Assembly: GCA_020086605.1 (NCBI GenBank)
Contig: JACBWW010000038.1
Span: 6,638,250 to 6,702,249 of the forward strand
Direction: 5' to 3'
DNA: 64,000 bases
Source: Lanius collurio
Taxonomy: Eukaryota > Chordata > Aves > Passeriformes > Laniidae
Part shown: piece by piece, positions 36,893 through 47,851 of the stretch
Numbering within the stretch: position 1 is the first letter of the stretch
Layout of the letters: the number at the start of each line of letters is the position of its first letter
The notes under the pieces: generated by a model
Database searches by the model: none
Told to the model about the DNA's origin: nothing
What the model saw: only the letters and a program-made list of their open reading frames with translations
Made by a program: the position numbers and the translations under genes

Positions 36893-38250
36893 ATGAAACC
36901 CTCCCCTCTCACCATAAAGCTAACAAATCTCGCTTATATTCCCTCTCAGAAGCCCCATCCCTCTCCAAAGATGAAATTCATCTATGCTGATGCTGTCCTC
37001 ATCGCTGCCTGGATGCTGTTCACCGTGCCACATGCCTTCAGCTGGGTTGTCCCACAGCCTAGCCATAATGTTTGGGTGACTCTAGCAAAGACACTCAAAC
37101 AAGATAACCTATGCCCGTCCATAGGTAGCGTAGACAACCCACTTTCCACATGCCTGGTGGGAATCCCCTTCGTAGCAGATGACTGGCCCATCACCAACAC
37201 AGAGCTCCTTAGCACCACAGGTAAGAGGCCCAACCCGGTAGATACTTGGGACGAGTGGACAAAGATTCTGCCAGATGCTTGAGATGAACCCTAAGAATTG
37301 AGCCTGCTGGGGTCTTCCAAAGCAACATATTGTGTCAAATTTTACTTTAAACAGCAAAGCCAAAATTGGCCAGGAATTGACCATATAAAAAACACATACA
37401 GAAAAGACATATCGCCAATTAACAAAACTTATAATAGTCAAGATTGGTGCAATTACACCAGTCACAGTCTCTCTGTGTCCACTCTCCACCCCAAGGAGTT
37501 ACTGTGGGGGATGTTTCTTATCTGCGGTGACAGAGTATGGGGCGGGGTCCCTGTAGCCTTGGGAAGCTTTCTACCCTTACCCCTAATATCACATTACTGC
37601 ACAATTGGAGACAAACAAACGTAACAACACGCCAAAAGAGATCCTTTGTTGAATTTGATGAAAACTGTGACAGCCACATTTATGACTGGAATAAAGCAGG
37701 GCAAGTTGTGGCATCCATATTCACTCCTTGGTTAGCTGTGCTAAAAGCCCTTGGCGATATAAACCACCTGGGGTGTTGGCTTAGTAAGCAGGCTAATGCA
37801 ACATCTGCTGCCTTGAGTGATCTTTTGAAAGACGGGGAGACCACCAGACAGGCAACCCTACAAAATCGAGCAGCGATAGACTACCTACTGCTTGCCCACG
37901 GACATGGCTGTCAAGACTTCAAAGGGATGTGCTGCTTCAACCTTTCTTCGCACTCTACATCCATCCATGTAAACATCCAGAAACTAGAAGGACTGGTGAA
38001 AGACATAAAAGTTGACAAGAGCCTAGGCTGGGTTGATAAACTTTTTGGATGATGGGGAATAACGGGATGGATTGCTTCTTTGATTAAGGGTGTCTTGTGG
38101 ATATTCATTGTCATTCTTATTGTGTTACTTATGTTCTCCTGTCTTCTAAGCTGTTTCAAAAGGGCTTCTGGCGATGTCTTTTTATTCAATATGGACGGGG
38201 GAGATGTAGGGTCTGACAAGCCCCTGTCCTGGCAGGTAGCCCTTGTTTAG
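36893..38250 (+). pseudogene. ERV-B env, alpharetrovirus-type, broken
   Basis: Surface subunit: signal-peptide-like MKFIYADAVLIAAWMLFTVP near 36,970, without a CXXC motif. Two in-frame stops (37,280-37,282 and 37,292-37,294) and a frameshift at about 37,555-37,620 interrupt it. Transmembrane subunit: RQKR cleavage site (about 37,634), a Cys-bounded internal fusion-loop region (CDSHIYDW...GCW), then LQNRAAIDYLLLAHGHGC with CX6CC (CQDFKGMCC). A TGA (38,050-38,052) precedes the membrane span (VLWIFIVILIVLLMFSCLLS). The frame ends inside the 3' LTR at 38,250. The internal fusion loop and absence of CXXC separate it from the gamma-type Env of ERV-A. Confidence 0.9.
38194..38204 (+). other. ERV-B polypurine tract
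   Basis: gacgggggaga directly before the TG of the 3' LTR; plus-strand priming site. Confidence 0.75.
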
Positions 38251-38843
38251 ATAAAGGGAACTGCAAAATCTCCAGACATGGGGTCTGACAAGGCCCTGCC
38301 CTGGTGGGGAGGCCTGGAGATAAGGAGGTCACACAATCTCCCTGCAGGCCCCTCTTTGGGAAAGAGAGAATCTTTTTGGTTACGGCGAGAGAAGACAGAC
38401 CTATGATCCTCTAGGAAACTATATGTAAAATACCCTAATACCCATTGGTTTCTCACCCTTTCACACCCACCTCTGTACCCCCATAAAAGAGACCCCTCTA
38501 CCCCAAGTTGGGAGAGGATCCGTCTCTGGTCACCCCTTTGTGGAAGATGGAAGAATAAAGCGACTTCTGTGGAACCACCAGAAGGACCTCTCCTCTCTCT
38601 ATCCGGGCCTGGCCATGGGGGTTTGCCTTGCCTTGCAGAGCTGAAATCACTGCTGAATCACTGAGAGCTGATGGCTGCTGAGCCAGGCATCTCTGCAGGC
38701 AACCCCGGCTGAGGGCTGAGAGAAGCCACGACCCCCTGGGAGACGGTTCCTCACGGGATCACCTCTCTGAGTCAGCCACGGCTTCTTGGGTCTGAGCCTC
38801 AGACCCCAGCGAGCACCGTCCGGGCCACCCCCAGCCTTATTAC
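38205..38843 (+). repeat. ERV-B 3' LTR
   Basis: Pairs with the 5' LTR over its whole length. It carries an 18-bp or so insertion (gggaaagagagaatctt region) relative to the 5' copy, several substitutions, and small gaps around ATCACT.GCT. The same TATA and AATAAA motifs are present. The final A of the TACA end appears to be T here. Confidence 0.92.
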
Positions 38844-39150
38844 TTTACTACAGTAATCTTAAGTAAAACTTGAGCTAGGTTAGATTTTATCTAGTTTAGT
38901 CAGGAATAGTATAGATTGGGTGGCTGATACTAACTCCCAAACCCTTAGAGAAGATAAGTATACATAATTAGTCTCGATTTCTACAGAACAGATGATGTTA
39001 TGAGTCACACAATATCTTTGCTGAATAAACACTTGTTCTAGGAGATTGCTGAACCAGGATTTAAGCAAGTAGTTTTTGAAGTCCATTGAAGCTAACAGGC
39101 TTACACTGGGGATGAACCTTACCCACTGATCAACTTTTCTACTTAAAGCA

Positions 39151-39264
39151 TTCTCTTCTCTTCTCTTCTCTTCTCTTCTCTTCTCTTCTCTTCTCTTCTC
39201 TTCTCTTCTCTTCTCTTCTCTTCTCTTCTCTTCTCTTCTCTTCTCTTCTCTTCTCTTCTCTCTC
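39151..39264. repeat. (TTCTC)22 pentanucleotide microsatellite
   Basis: 22 perfect TTCTC units (39,151-39,260) and a partial unit, in intron 7 just downstream of ERV-B. On the minus strand it gives a meaningless Arg-Glu-Lys open frame. The pure pyrimidine/purine strand bias could favour triplex formation. Confidence 0.97.
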
Positions 39265-41940
39265 ATCTGTTAGCAAGTTCTAACTTAATGTGCAGTAGCT
39301 GACTGAACTACTGCTATGGTTTTTTTATCACCTCATATGGAGGCTGGGAAAGCTTTGTGTATTTATATATATATACATATATACATATATATACACTAGT
39401 AATATACATTACCAGCAGCATTTCTCTGATGGATTTCAAGCCTGAGCAATATCTCAGTGAGTTCACTAGGACTCTTTAAATGAATTTTTTTCCTTCCCTT
39501 TACTAGACTCTAGGTTAGGCCTGCTTTTTGGTAGAGCTCCTAAAAGGAGCTTCACAGTATCCACATATTCATTGTCAGTGAGTCAAAATGTAAAAATACT
39601 CTAATAAAATTCAGAAAGGAAGAACTTTCCTGTCTGATGCCTAAACTTTCATTGTATTCTTTCACTTTTTTGTTACTACTTCATTTTTACTTCTCTTAGA
39701 CAGAAAACCTGCATAAGAAAAATGAATGGAAACCCATTTGTTACCTGTCATGTAGGAAATTTTCATAGCCTTGCTGTAGAGGATGTCTGTTTTTTCATTC
39801 AAAAGCACTGATGCATGAAGGAAAGTTAACTGTGATCATGTGTTTTGCTGGTCTTCCCATGGCAATGGCGCAAGTGGACTAGACAGTTCATATCTTAAAC
39901 TTCCTGATCTAGCTGTGTGCAGCCACTGCATAACCTCCTTTGGTAGATAAGAGCATATGAGAAAACAAGTGGCTGTAAGCTGAAAGCAGAAAAAAAATCA
40001 AATTAGAATTTGGGTGCTAAGTATTAAACATTCCGGATAACAAAATGTTGTATAACATATTGAAAAAATACTGATACTGGAATCTCTAAGCAATGGGATA
40101 TGTTCTCCAAGAAGATGTGCTTTAGTTGAACACAAATTACAGGGTTAAATAAATAACTTTTAAAGGCTTGTGCTACATGAGGTATCAAACTCCATCCTCT
40201 AATAATCACTGTCAGCTTCAGGAAAGACCATTTCAGACTTTCCATTATTCAAAATTACTTTCAGGTCATAACCACATTCACAATCACTTCGCATCACAGC
40301 CTCTGTACTTTTAATCCTCACTGGTTTTGGATACTTTTCTATGGTATTTCTTGATATGGTGGCTTCCCTAGGTTTTTGAGATACTCCAGTCTGCTTTTCA
40401 TTCTTTTTTGGTGCCCCTCAATTTCTCTTTAAGGATTCTCTAAAACCCTCTTTGATTCTTTGCTCTTCTCCCTTTACATTTTGCTCCTGGCTAATCCTCT
40501 AAGATCATTTAATTTTATGCAAGATTTCTTGTAAATTGGTATTTTGGGGGTTTGGTTTGTTGTTCTCTTCTGCATAATTGTCAACTCAACTGAATCCCCA
40601 GATCTCAGAATCTGTTAAGAAGCATTCATCTTGATCAGTTTGTGATCTGTCTGTCTGTTTTCTATGTCTGTCTGTTTTTTATCTTACCATCAGCAAAAGC
40701 TGACAGTCAAAGCAGATCTCTTAATCTCACCTTTCTAACTTCATTCTACTTACTCCTGGGTTCACTGTTGCCAACACATTTCTTGTCAGCCAGCCCTATA
40801 TTTCCAGTAATGCCCAAATTCAGTTGAAATCTGTGGGCCTGATCTCTCAAGCTCTTGATGATGACTCTGTGCTGAGTCAGTTGAAGACACAAAACCAGCA
40901 GGAAATCATATTTTGTTTGTTTGTTTTTTTCCCTCAAAGGATTAATTTTCTAGCTATTTAGCTTTCTGAAGCTGGTTCCAGCACCACCAGACATGCAGCA
41001 GGGCCAGTGAAGTTAGAATAAATTACTGTATTTATTTACTAAACTATATCCCAGCAATATTTTCCTGAAGTCTTAGCCTCCTCTTCCTGTGTTTTCACAC
41101 CCATACTGAATTCAAACCATGAATTACTTGCTCCTTAATTATTTCTATTTTGTCATTACCTTGAACCTCCTTGTCTGGATTAATAATCCTCAGATTTAGT
41201 AGCAGGAACAGCTTCTGGCTTTTCAGATGGCTTCTCTGAAAGCCAGGCAAAAATAAAGCCGAGGCCTTTCCCATTCCCTTGATGGATGTCAGTCTCCTTT
41301 TCCAAGTACCCTTTACTGTTGGACTCTGTGCCAGCCTTTGCAACACCTTGAAAGCTCTGTGTATTCCTGTCCATCAGTGTGATTCACTCAGCACACCCCT
41401 TCATTACCATTGTTCCCTGGGACAACTTGCTGTTTACTGGCATCTCAGTAATCATCCACAGTCCATCTCAGTCATTTTTTATGAATGACAAAGTCTGCCC
41501 AGGCTACCAGAGCTTTTAACCATCTGCTTTAGACACCTTTCCTTTCAGACACTTTGCCCCTGTTGCTTATCAATGCTTATACAACCTAAGTACAAAGTGT
41601 TTATTGTTGTCTTCCTTAACCTCTTGTCTTTTTGTTTAATGTTTTCTTCTAAGTGAGATCTCTTTAAGGCAGGGAGTCCTCTTTCATCAAAAAAGGGAGA
41701 AGCAGCCATGGTGTTATGGTCACTCCTGTAGATAACTATTTAATGAGTGATACTAAACCAGAGATATATGTAGAAGCTAGAGAGCAATCCACTGTAGTTT
41801 GGCATAACTTCAGTACATGCAGTACAGCAGTCAAACACAATACAATCTTCACTAGTATGTGGCAGTGTTACCACCCCCTCTGCAAGCAATAAAATCACTG
41901 CTTGCCTTCTCTTTTTCTCTGTTGCATTTCCCCCCCCCAG

Positions 41941-42052
41941 CTGGAAGATGATATTATAGCCACACCTGATTATATTGAAAGAATAAAAAGCTTTGCTGCT
42001 CAACAGTCCCAAGACTGGATGGTTCTTGAATTCTCACAGCTTGGATTTATTG
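41941..42052 (+). CDS. MGAT4D: MGAT4D exon 8: LEDD catalytic motif
   Basis: Residues 253-289 plus one base, phase 0 to 1. It opens with LEDDII, the acidic metal/nucleotide-sugar motif of GT54 enzymes, then [14 protein letters not shown], conserved in MGAT4A/B. Acceptor cccccccag|CTG, donor TTG|GTAAGT. It retains both acidic residues, so no loss of activity is visible here. Confidence 0.96.
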
Positions 42053-42603
42053 GTAAGTATTAAGACCTCAGCAGGATCAGCTGGATTTGGAGCTGTGTAG
42101 ATCAAAAAGGTCTCATTCAGAATTATATCTCAAAGCATAGAAGGACTTGCATATCAAAACTTCCTTGGTTCTTCAGGAAACATCCCACTGAAAGTAGTTT
42201 ACTTTTTGTTCTCTTTAAAACTGTCTTTTTAATACAGAGTCTCTTCAGCATAGAATCTAGAGTTGGATTCCCATAAGGAGGAAATTGTTCCACCTCAGGG
42301 AACTATGTGCCCCTATAATGTGTCGTTGTCTTTTCAAGAATGGAATTTGAACAATCTAAAAAAAAAAAAAAAAGCTTCCTTTTCATTATGGAGGAGACTG
42401 TGCATCCCATATCATAGGGCTGGATGATTAGCAACTCTTCAAAGCCAGATTCCATGTGAGATTTTTCATTAAATACCATAATTACATTTATGTGTGCAAG
42501 GCTGGTATGATATTTAAAGGTTTATTTAAATAAATTACCTTTAAACATAAAGCTGGTGATTTTTGCATTGCAATAAAAATATAACTTCTTGTCTTGCTTT
42601 CAG
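42053..42603 (+). other. MGAT4D: MGAT4D intron 8
   Basis: 550 bp with a poly-A run at about 42,358-42,373. Nothing else seen. Confidence 0.8.
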
Positions 42604-42734
42604 GAAAATTGTTTAAATCAGAAGACTTGCCACTTATAGTGGAATTTTTTCTCATGTTCTATACGGATAAGCCTATAGACTGGCTTATAGACCACCTGCT
42701 CTGGGTTAAAGTGTGCAATCCAGAAAAGGATGCA
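42604..42734 (+). CDS. MGAT4D: MGAT4D exon 9: [20 protein letters not shown]
   Basis: Residues 290-333, phase 1 to 0. It contains [10 protein letters not shown] in the form [20 protein letters not shown] and then [13 protein letters not shown], near-identical in pattern to MGAT4A. Acceptor ctttcag|GA, donor GATGCA|GTAAGT. Confidence 0.96.
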
Positions 42735-43818
42735 GTAAGTATAACTGTGTGTTTATGAACATAAGTAATATTCAAACACTCTCAGCGACAAAATTTGTTT
42801 TCAAAAAGTGGAATATAAATCTCTCAAACTGGACTTACTTTAGAGTTTCTGCTCCTTCTTGGGTTTTAGGGTTCAGGAGTTTTAACTAGTGCAGCCAGTT
42901 CCTGCTCCATGATTTGCACGCACTACTTTTGTGTTGATAAAGGAGCAAGAAGAGACATTCAGGAGTTGTGTAGAGAAGGAGATTAAGGGGAGCGGAACAA
43001 GCAAGCTTCAAGTTTTACCCTGTAGCATAAGTGACTTCTGAGGATAGCAGAAGGTCTCTGGTTTTAGACTTAGTAATGCACTGCAGAGTCTCTATACCCA
43101 CTTCATACAGATAGGAGTAAGCTTTTAAATCCTGCTGTGTGGGTTAGACCAGCTCGTAGGAGTTATAGTGAGCCTCAAGGAACTAATTTATGTTCTTGCC
43201 TGCCTGTGAAAACAGATTAAAAACTAGATGCTATTATGTTGACATCACCCATTCCAGATCTAACATGTGCCAACTTCCATCTGATATATGAAATATTTTA
43301 CTTTTATTTTTTAAATGGCTGTTCCAGTTTCTAAGACCTGATTCCTACCTAAAATGAAGCTGTGTTCCTGAAAGGCAGGCAGGCAAGTCTGCTCTGACCA
43401 AGCCAAAGCAGAGTGGTGTCCACAAGTTTCAACTGAGTTTCACTTCTACATTTTTAATTTCAATTGCTGTGGGTAGTGAAAACCTACTGAGACAAGTCAG
43501 TCTTGCATGGCCCTTGGGTGGGAATGACCAGTGGTATGACCTGCTGGGACTATTCATGAGAATGCAGAAAATGGAGAACAGCAGAAGGCTGGGGATCCAA
43601 GCTGCTGTACCTTCTCTGTTTGACAAGTTAAAGCAGTGAACTTTCCAAAAGGGACCAGGAAGGCAAGCTGACAATTCCTCACATTTTCTCCTTTCCAGCC
43701 AACCTAGAGTGTCACAAAGTGATCACACACTGTGCTTCACAGGAGGGTCAGCAGGGCACTTGTTCATGGTTTCTATGTGCCATCCTGTGGTGATGGATGT
43801 TTGGCATGTGTTTATGTA

Positions 43819-44640
43819 GAATCATAGAATTGTTTAGGTTGGAAAAGACCTTAAAGATCATCTCATTCCAATCCCCTGCCATGGGCAGGGATACCTTCTA
43901 CTAGACCAGGTTGCTCGGAGCCCCATCCAACCTGTCCTTGAACATCTCCAGGGGTGGGGCATCCACAGCTTCTCTGGGCAACCTGTTTCTGTTCCTCACC
44001 ATCCTCACAGGAAAGAACTTCCTCCTAATAGCTAATCTAAACCTACTCTCTTTTAGCTGGAATCCATTTCTTCCTGTCCTGTCACTCCAAGCTCTTGTAA
44101 AAAGCCTCTCTTTGTCTTCGTTGCAGGATCCCTTCAGGTACCGGAAGGCTGCAATTCCAAAAGCCTTCTCTTCTCCAGGCTGAACAATCTCAATTCTCTC
44201 AGCCTTTCCTCATAGGAGAGGTACTCCAGCCCTCTGATCACCTTGGTGGCCTCCTCTGGATTCAGTGAGACAGGTCCATGTCCTTCCTGTGCTGGACCTC
44301 CAGAGCTGGATGCAGCACTGCAGGTGGGGTCTCACCAGAGAGGAGCAGAGGGGCAGAATCCCTTCCCTCTCCTGTGTCCCACGGGGCTTTGGATGCAGCC
44401 CAGGACATGTTTGGCTTTCTGGGCTGAGTGCCCATGGCTGGGTCATGTCCAGCCTCTCCTCCCCCAGCACCCCCAAGTCCTTCTGTGCAGGGCTGCTCTC
44501 CATGTGCTCATCTTCCAGCCTGGATTGATACTGGAGGTTGCTCTGATCCAGGTGCAGCACCTTGCAATTGGACTTGTTAAACCTCATGAGATTCCCATGG
44601 GCCCACTTCTCAACCTTGTCCAAGTTTTCAGCCTAGACTG
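43819..44640 (-). mobile_element. CR1 LINE fragment, antisense
   Basis: The plus-strand left end (agaatcatagaattg, then aggttggaaaagacc) is the complement of a standard CR1 3' end. Inside are the usual CR1 3'UTR and ORF2-end blocks (minus-strand [20 protein letters not shown] and similar). 5'-truncated and non-functional. Confidence 0.9.
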
Positions 44641-44771
44641 ACTATTAACATACCAAGGTTCAGCTACATCTGCTCACTAAGTTGCAAAAGACAGTTTGTG
44701 ATGATCAGAGCCATCAGATCTCTGCATGGTTCAGAGACTTTGTGTTTACCTCCTGTGAACCATCATCCACT

Positions 44772-45250
44772 TCTGGGGTCCCCAGTACAAAAAAAAGTCA
44801 AGGACTTGTTAGAGCAGGTGCAAAGGCCCACAAAAATGATCAGAGGACTGGAGACAGGCTGAAAGAGTCAGCGCTCTTCAGACTGAAGAAGAGAAGGCTC
44901 CAGAGGAGACTGTATAGCACCTTCTAGTACCTAAAGGGGGCTTATAGGAAAGAGGGAGAAAGTCTTTTTATGTGTTGTGACAAGACAAGGGGCAACAGTC
45001 CTAAACTGAAGAGGCTATGTTTAGATGGGATATAAGGAAAACATTTTTTATGGTTAAGGTGGTGAGTCACTGGCACAGGTTGCCCAGGTAAGGTGTAGAT
45101 GCCACATCCAGTGTTCGTGACCAGGCTGGATGGAGCTCTGAGCAGCCTGGTCTAGTGGAAGGAGTCCCTGTCCATGGCAAGGGGGGCAGAATGAGATGAT
45201 CCTTACAGGTGTCTTTGAACCCAATCATTTCATGTGTCTGTGATCATAAT
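44772..45250 (+). mobile_element. CR1 LINE fragment, sense
   Basis: Starts within the ORF2 end (ggggtccccagtacaaa), proceeds through gaagagaaggctccag and actggcacaggttgccc, and ends atttcatgtgtctgtgat, the CR1 3' terminus. About 130 bp from the antisense copy, so transcripts of this intron could fold back locally. Confidence 0.88.
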
Positions 45251-46711
45251 GCAGTGGCCTGTGTCTATTGCATGCAGTGGGAACTACAGGCTGCGAGGGT
45301 GGAAGCCTTGGACTCAACGAGCAGCCTTATCTCAGCTTCTGCAGAAATGACCACACCAGCCCCATGCCACTGATTATTCTCAGCTGCTGCCAGAAGCTCT
45401 TTTGGTAGTGCTGCCTTAGCATAAAACAAGAGATTCTAGAGCCTTTATTATTACAGGGGAGGAATTGCAAACCCTGTCAGTCGAAAGATCACAAATTTAT
45501 TTTCTCAAAATGATTTCTTCTTTACTGAAGTACAGTGTGCCTTTCAGAGAAACAGCTGCCAGTAAATCCATTTGCACACAATATATTATGGTTTTACATT
45601 GTTTTGGTGAACATCTGCTATGGACAAAAATAAAAATACTTAGGTTTTTTTATAACTTTCCAGGGCGTTTTGAACTTTTAATTAGTACTTCTGTGGAAAC
45701 CATAAATCCCTCATGAGTTTTGGTGGTTTTAAGCCAGCTGAGTGAAGACTTAATCACTTCTGGATTTAGAAGGCATTGATATAGTTAATGTAACATTTTT
45801 CTTTTATAGAACTGAAATCACTTGATGGAAGGGGTAAGCACATTATCCTCTCAAAATTTAAGGTATGAGACTTGGGATACAGAAAAGTTAAATGTTCTTC
45901 CAAACTCATGTAATAATTCTGTGGCAGCACCAAGAGTACAACCCAGGGAGTGTCATTTTAGGTCTTTGCTTTGTTCTTTGCCATTATGCTTCATTGATGC
46001 CTTAATTACTGTGGCATGTTTGTGTCATTGTATCAAACTACAATATGCTATAGAGACAAAGAAAATAATTACATTTAAAGAAGTAGTTTGCTATCATTCA
46101 AAGATCGAGAAACTCCAAAATTATATTACAGTTATTTAATTCCTTGGTATATGTTATGTCCCAGGTGTAGTAAACTGGAAAATTGTGGTTGAAAAACAGT
46201 ATCTAAGGGCTTTATCTAATTACGTGATAAAAGATCCATAACTCAAAGTACATTAAAAGCCTTGCAAACAACAGAAAGAGACAGAATTATGAAGATTGAA
46301 ATGTAACCAGAATCTATCTTAAGAAGGTCAGTTTTGGTCTAAATAGTTTAATTAGGATGATATGGAAAGGCTAAGAGTTGAAATAAAGTTTGTCAGAAAC
46401 AGCTAAGAAATCAATCCGTTTCAGATTTGAGTCCATTTTTGTCATTCTGAGATGTGATTCATCACACACTGTGCAGAAATCCCTGAATTACTGGTGCTTG
46501 AGCATTCAAATCTATGTAACAGCATGAGTGGAATTATGAGTTTTGGTCTAGAAACAGTGTATATGACATAAGGTGACTGTTTTAAGGATTACTCATTTAA
46601 ATATGGATAAAAAGTCTGGACCCTCAACTACATAATGAAATTGCCTTATTGAACATAGTTTGTCTCTCCTTGGTTTAAATAATTCTTCACTCCCTTTTAC
46701 TTTCTTTCCAG

Positions 46712-46819
46712 ACACACTGTGAAAAGGAGAAGTCAAAGTTACGTATCCGTGCTAAACCATCTCTCTTTCAGCATATGGGAGTTTATTCATCATTGGCTGG
46801 GAAGATACAGAATTTGAAA
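46712..46819 (+). CDS. MGAT4D: MGAT4D exon 10: RPSLFQHVG-type block
   Basis: 36 codons, residues 334-369, phase 0 to 0: [20 protein letters not shown], then [16 protein letters not shown]. It matches the end of the catalytic domain in MGAT4A. Acceptor ttccag|ACA, donor TTGAAA|GTAAGA. Confidence 0.95.
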
Positions 46820-47657
46820 GTAAGAATAAGAAATTAATGTCGTATTTTTAAATTATATGCTTGTGTTCTGACTTTTCTCAAATGAGTTTCAAGGACCATA
46901 TCTTTGGCATTAGATGGCATTTCCATAACCAAGTATGTTGTTTTACAGATTTGGTAGAGAATATTGATCTGGCATCTAAGCTGCAGGTGGGGCACACTGC
47001 TCCTGCACAAACACCTTTGAATCTCTCATCTGAACAGCAGCATTTTGTGGCATGTAGGAACTCTCCTCACAACACAAGGTTTCAGATGCTCTGCTCCATG
47101 ATGGTTTGTTTTGGCTGAGCAGTTTGCATTCCCAATATAAGGGACAATTAGGAAAGAAGGTATATTGGTAGGACAAAGGTGTGCCTAATGTGATGGCCAC
47201 AGATTTTTAGGGAGAGTTTGGAGAGCAAGCCACATATCTGATAAGGACAAGAGCAATGATGAATGAGACTTCAGGATTCTCCTGATGATACCATCTAGAC
47301 TAGTGAAAAGATTTCTCAATTGGATCAGGCTAGAGATTCATGTAGCCTTTAGCAGAGCCCAGGAATCACATGTTCTGGCAGAAGGTATCCTAGATAACTA
47401 TGAAATAGCCTTCTGTGAAGATTTTTATTTTTAAATCTTGGCAGCTAAGAAACAATCAGTACAGCTCTGTCTAGAAATCGTAATATTGAGTCCCAGTGAT
47501 TACACTGAAATTAATATTCTATATCTATTAAAAATAAATTGTATATTTTTTGACACTGAGGTGATTATTTTCTGGAATAGCTTTCTGTTGTAATTACAGA
47601 TATCAATGCACTTTTTTCCCATTGTATGAGTGAAATTACATTTCTTTATATCAACAG
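46820..47657 (+). other. MGAT4D: MGAT4D intron 10
   Basis: 0.84 kb, AT-rich; no feature recognised. Confidence 0.75.
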
Positions 47658-47851
47658 GATAAAGATTTTGGAAAAAATCTGCTACATAAAGCACATAATA
47701 ATCCACCTGCAAAAGTGGATACAAGCCTAAGAATATACCACCAATATACCTTGGAAAAAGTTTATAAAGGACAAGACTGTTTTTGGGCTTCAGCTCCAGT
47801 GGCAGGTGACTACATCAGGTTCACGTTTTTAAATCCACTAGAAGTTGAAAA
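47658..47851 (+). CDS. MGAT4D: MGAT4D exon 11: C-terminal domain, part 1
   Basis: Residues 370-433 plus two bases, phase 0 to 2. It includes [20 protein letters not shown], then [16 protein letters not shown], the start of the C-terminal carbohydrate-binding-like domain of GnT-IV. As I recall, mammalian MGAT4D lacks most of this region. Confidence 0.94.

Larger units (their letters stand above)
31326..38843 (+). mobile_element. ERV-B: two-LTR defective provirus, sense in MGAT4D intron 7
   Basis: 7.5 kb provirus: 5' LTR, leader, gag (shortened), dUTPase-like remnant, protease, reverse transcriptase, RNase H, integrase, env, polypurine tract, 3' LTR. Gag, protease and pol have a betaretrovirus-like layout; the transmembrane Env is of the alpharetrovirus type. 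By eye the LTRs differ at roughly 25-30 of about 620 aligned positions plus small indels, so it is old but not ancient. TTTACTACAG lies directly before the 5' LTR (31,316-31,325) and again after the 3' LTR (38,844-38,853), marking the insertion. The provirus cannot make infectious particles: matrix is missing, pol and env have stops and frameshifts, and the integrase triad is broken. Confidence 0.95.
29862..41940 (+). other. MGAT4D: MGAT4D intron 7 (12.1 kb), holding ERV-B
   Basis: The largest intron. 31,326-38,843 is a sense-orientation provirus. It is followed by the TTCTC pentamer repeat (39,151-39,264) and ordinary AT-rich intron. The acceptor before exon 8 has a C-run polypyrimidine tract (ccccccccag). 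No missing exon is needed: exon 7 and exon 8 join in phase. Confidence 0.85.
42735..46711 (+). other. MGAT4D: MGAT4D intron 9, with two CR1 fragments
   Basis: 4.0 kb. It holds a minus-strand CR1 (43,819-44,640) and a plus-strand CR1 (44,772-45,250), listed separately. The remaining sequence shows no exon. Confidence 0.8.

Noticed and set aside
38880..39266. Minus-strand open frame starting with repeated REEK units
   Set aside because: Translation of the TTCTC microsatellite; no homology or gene context.
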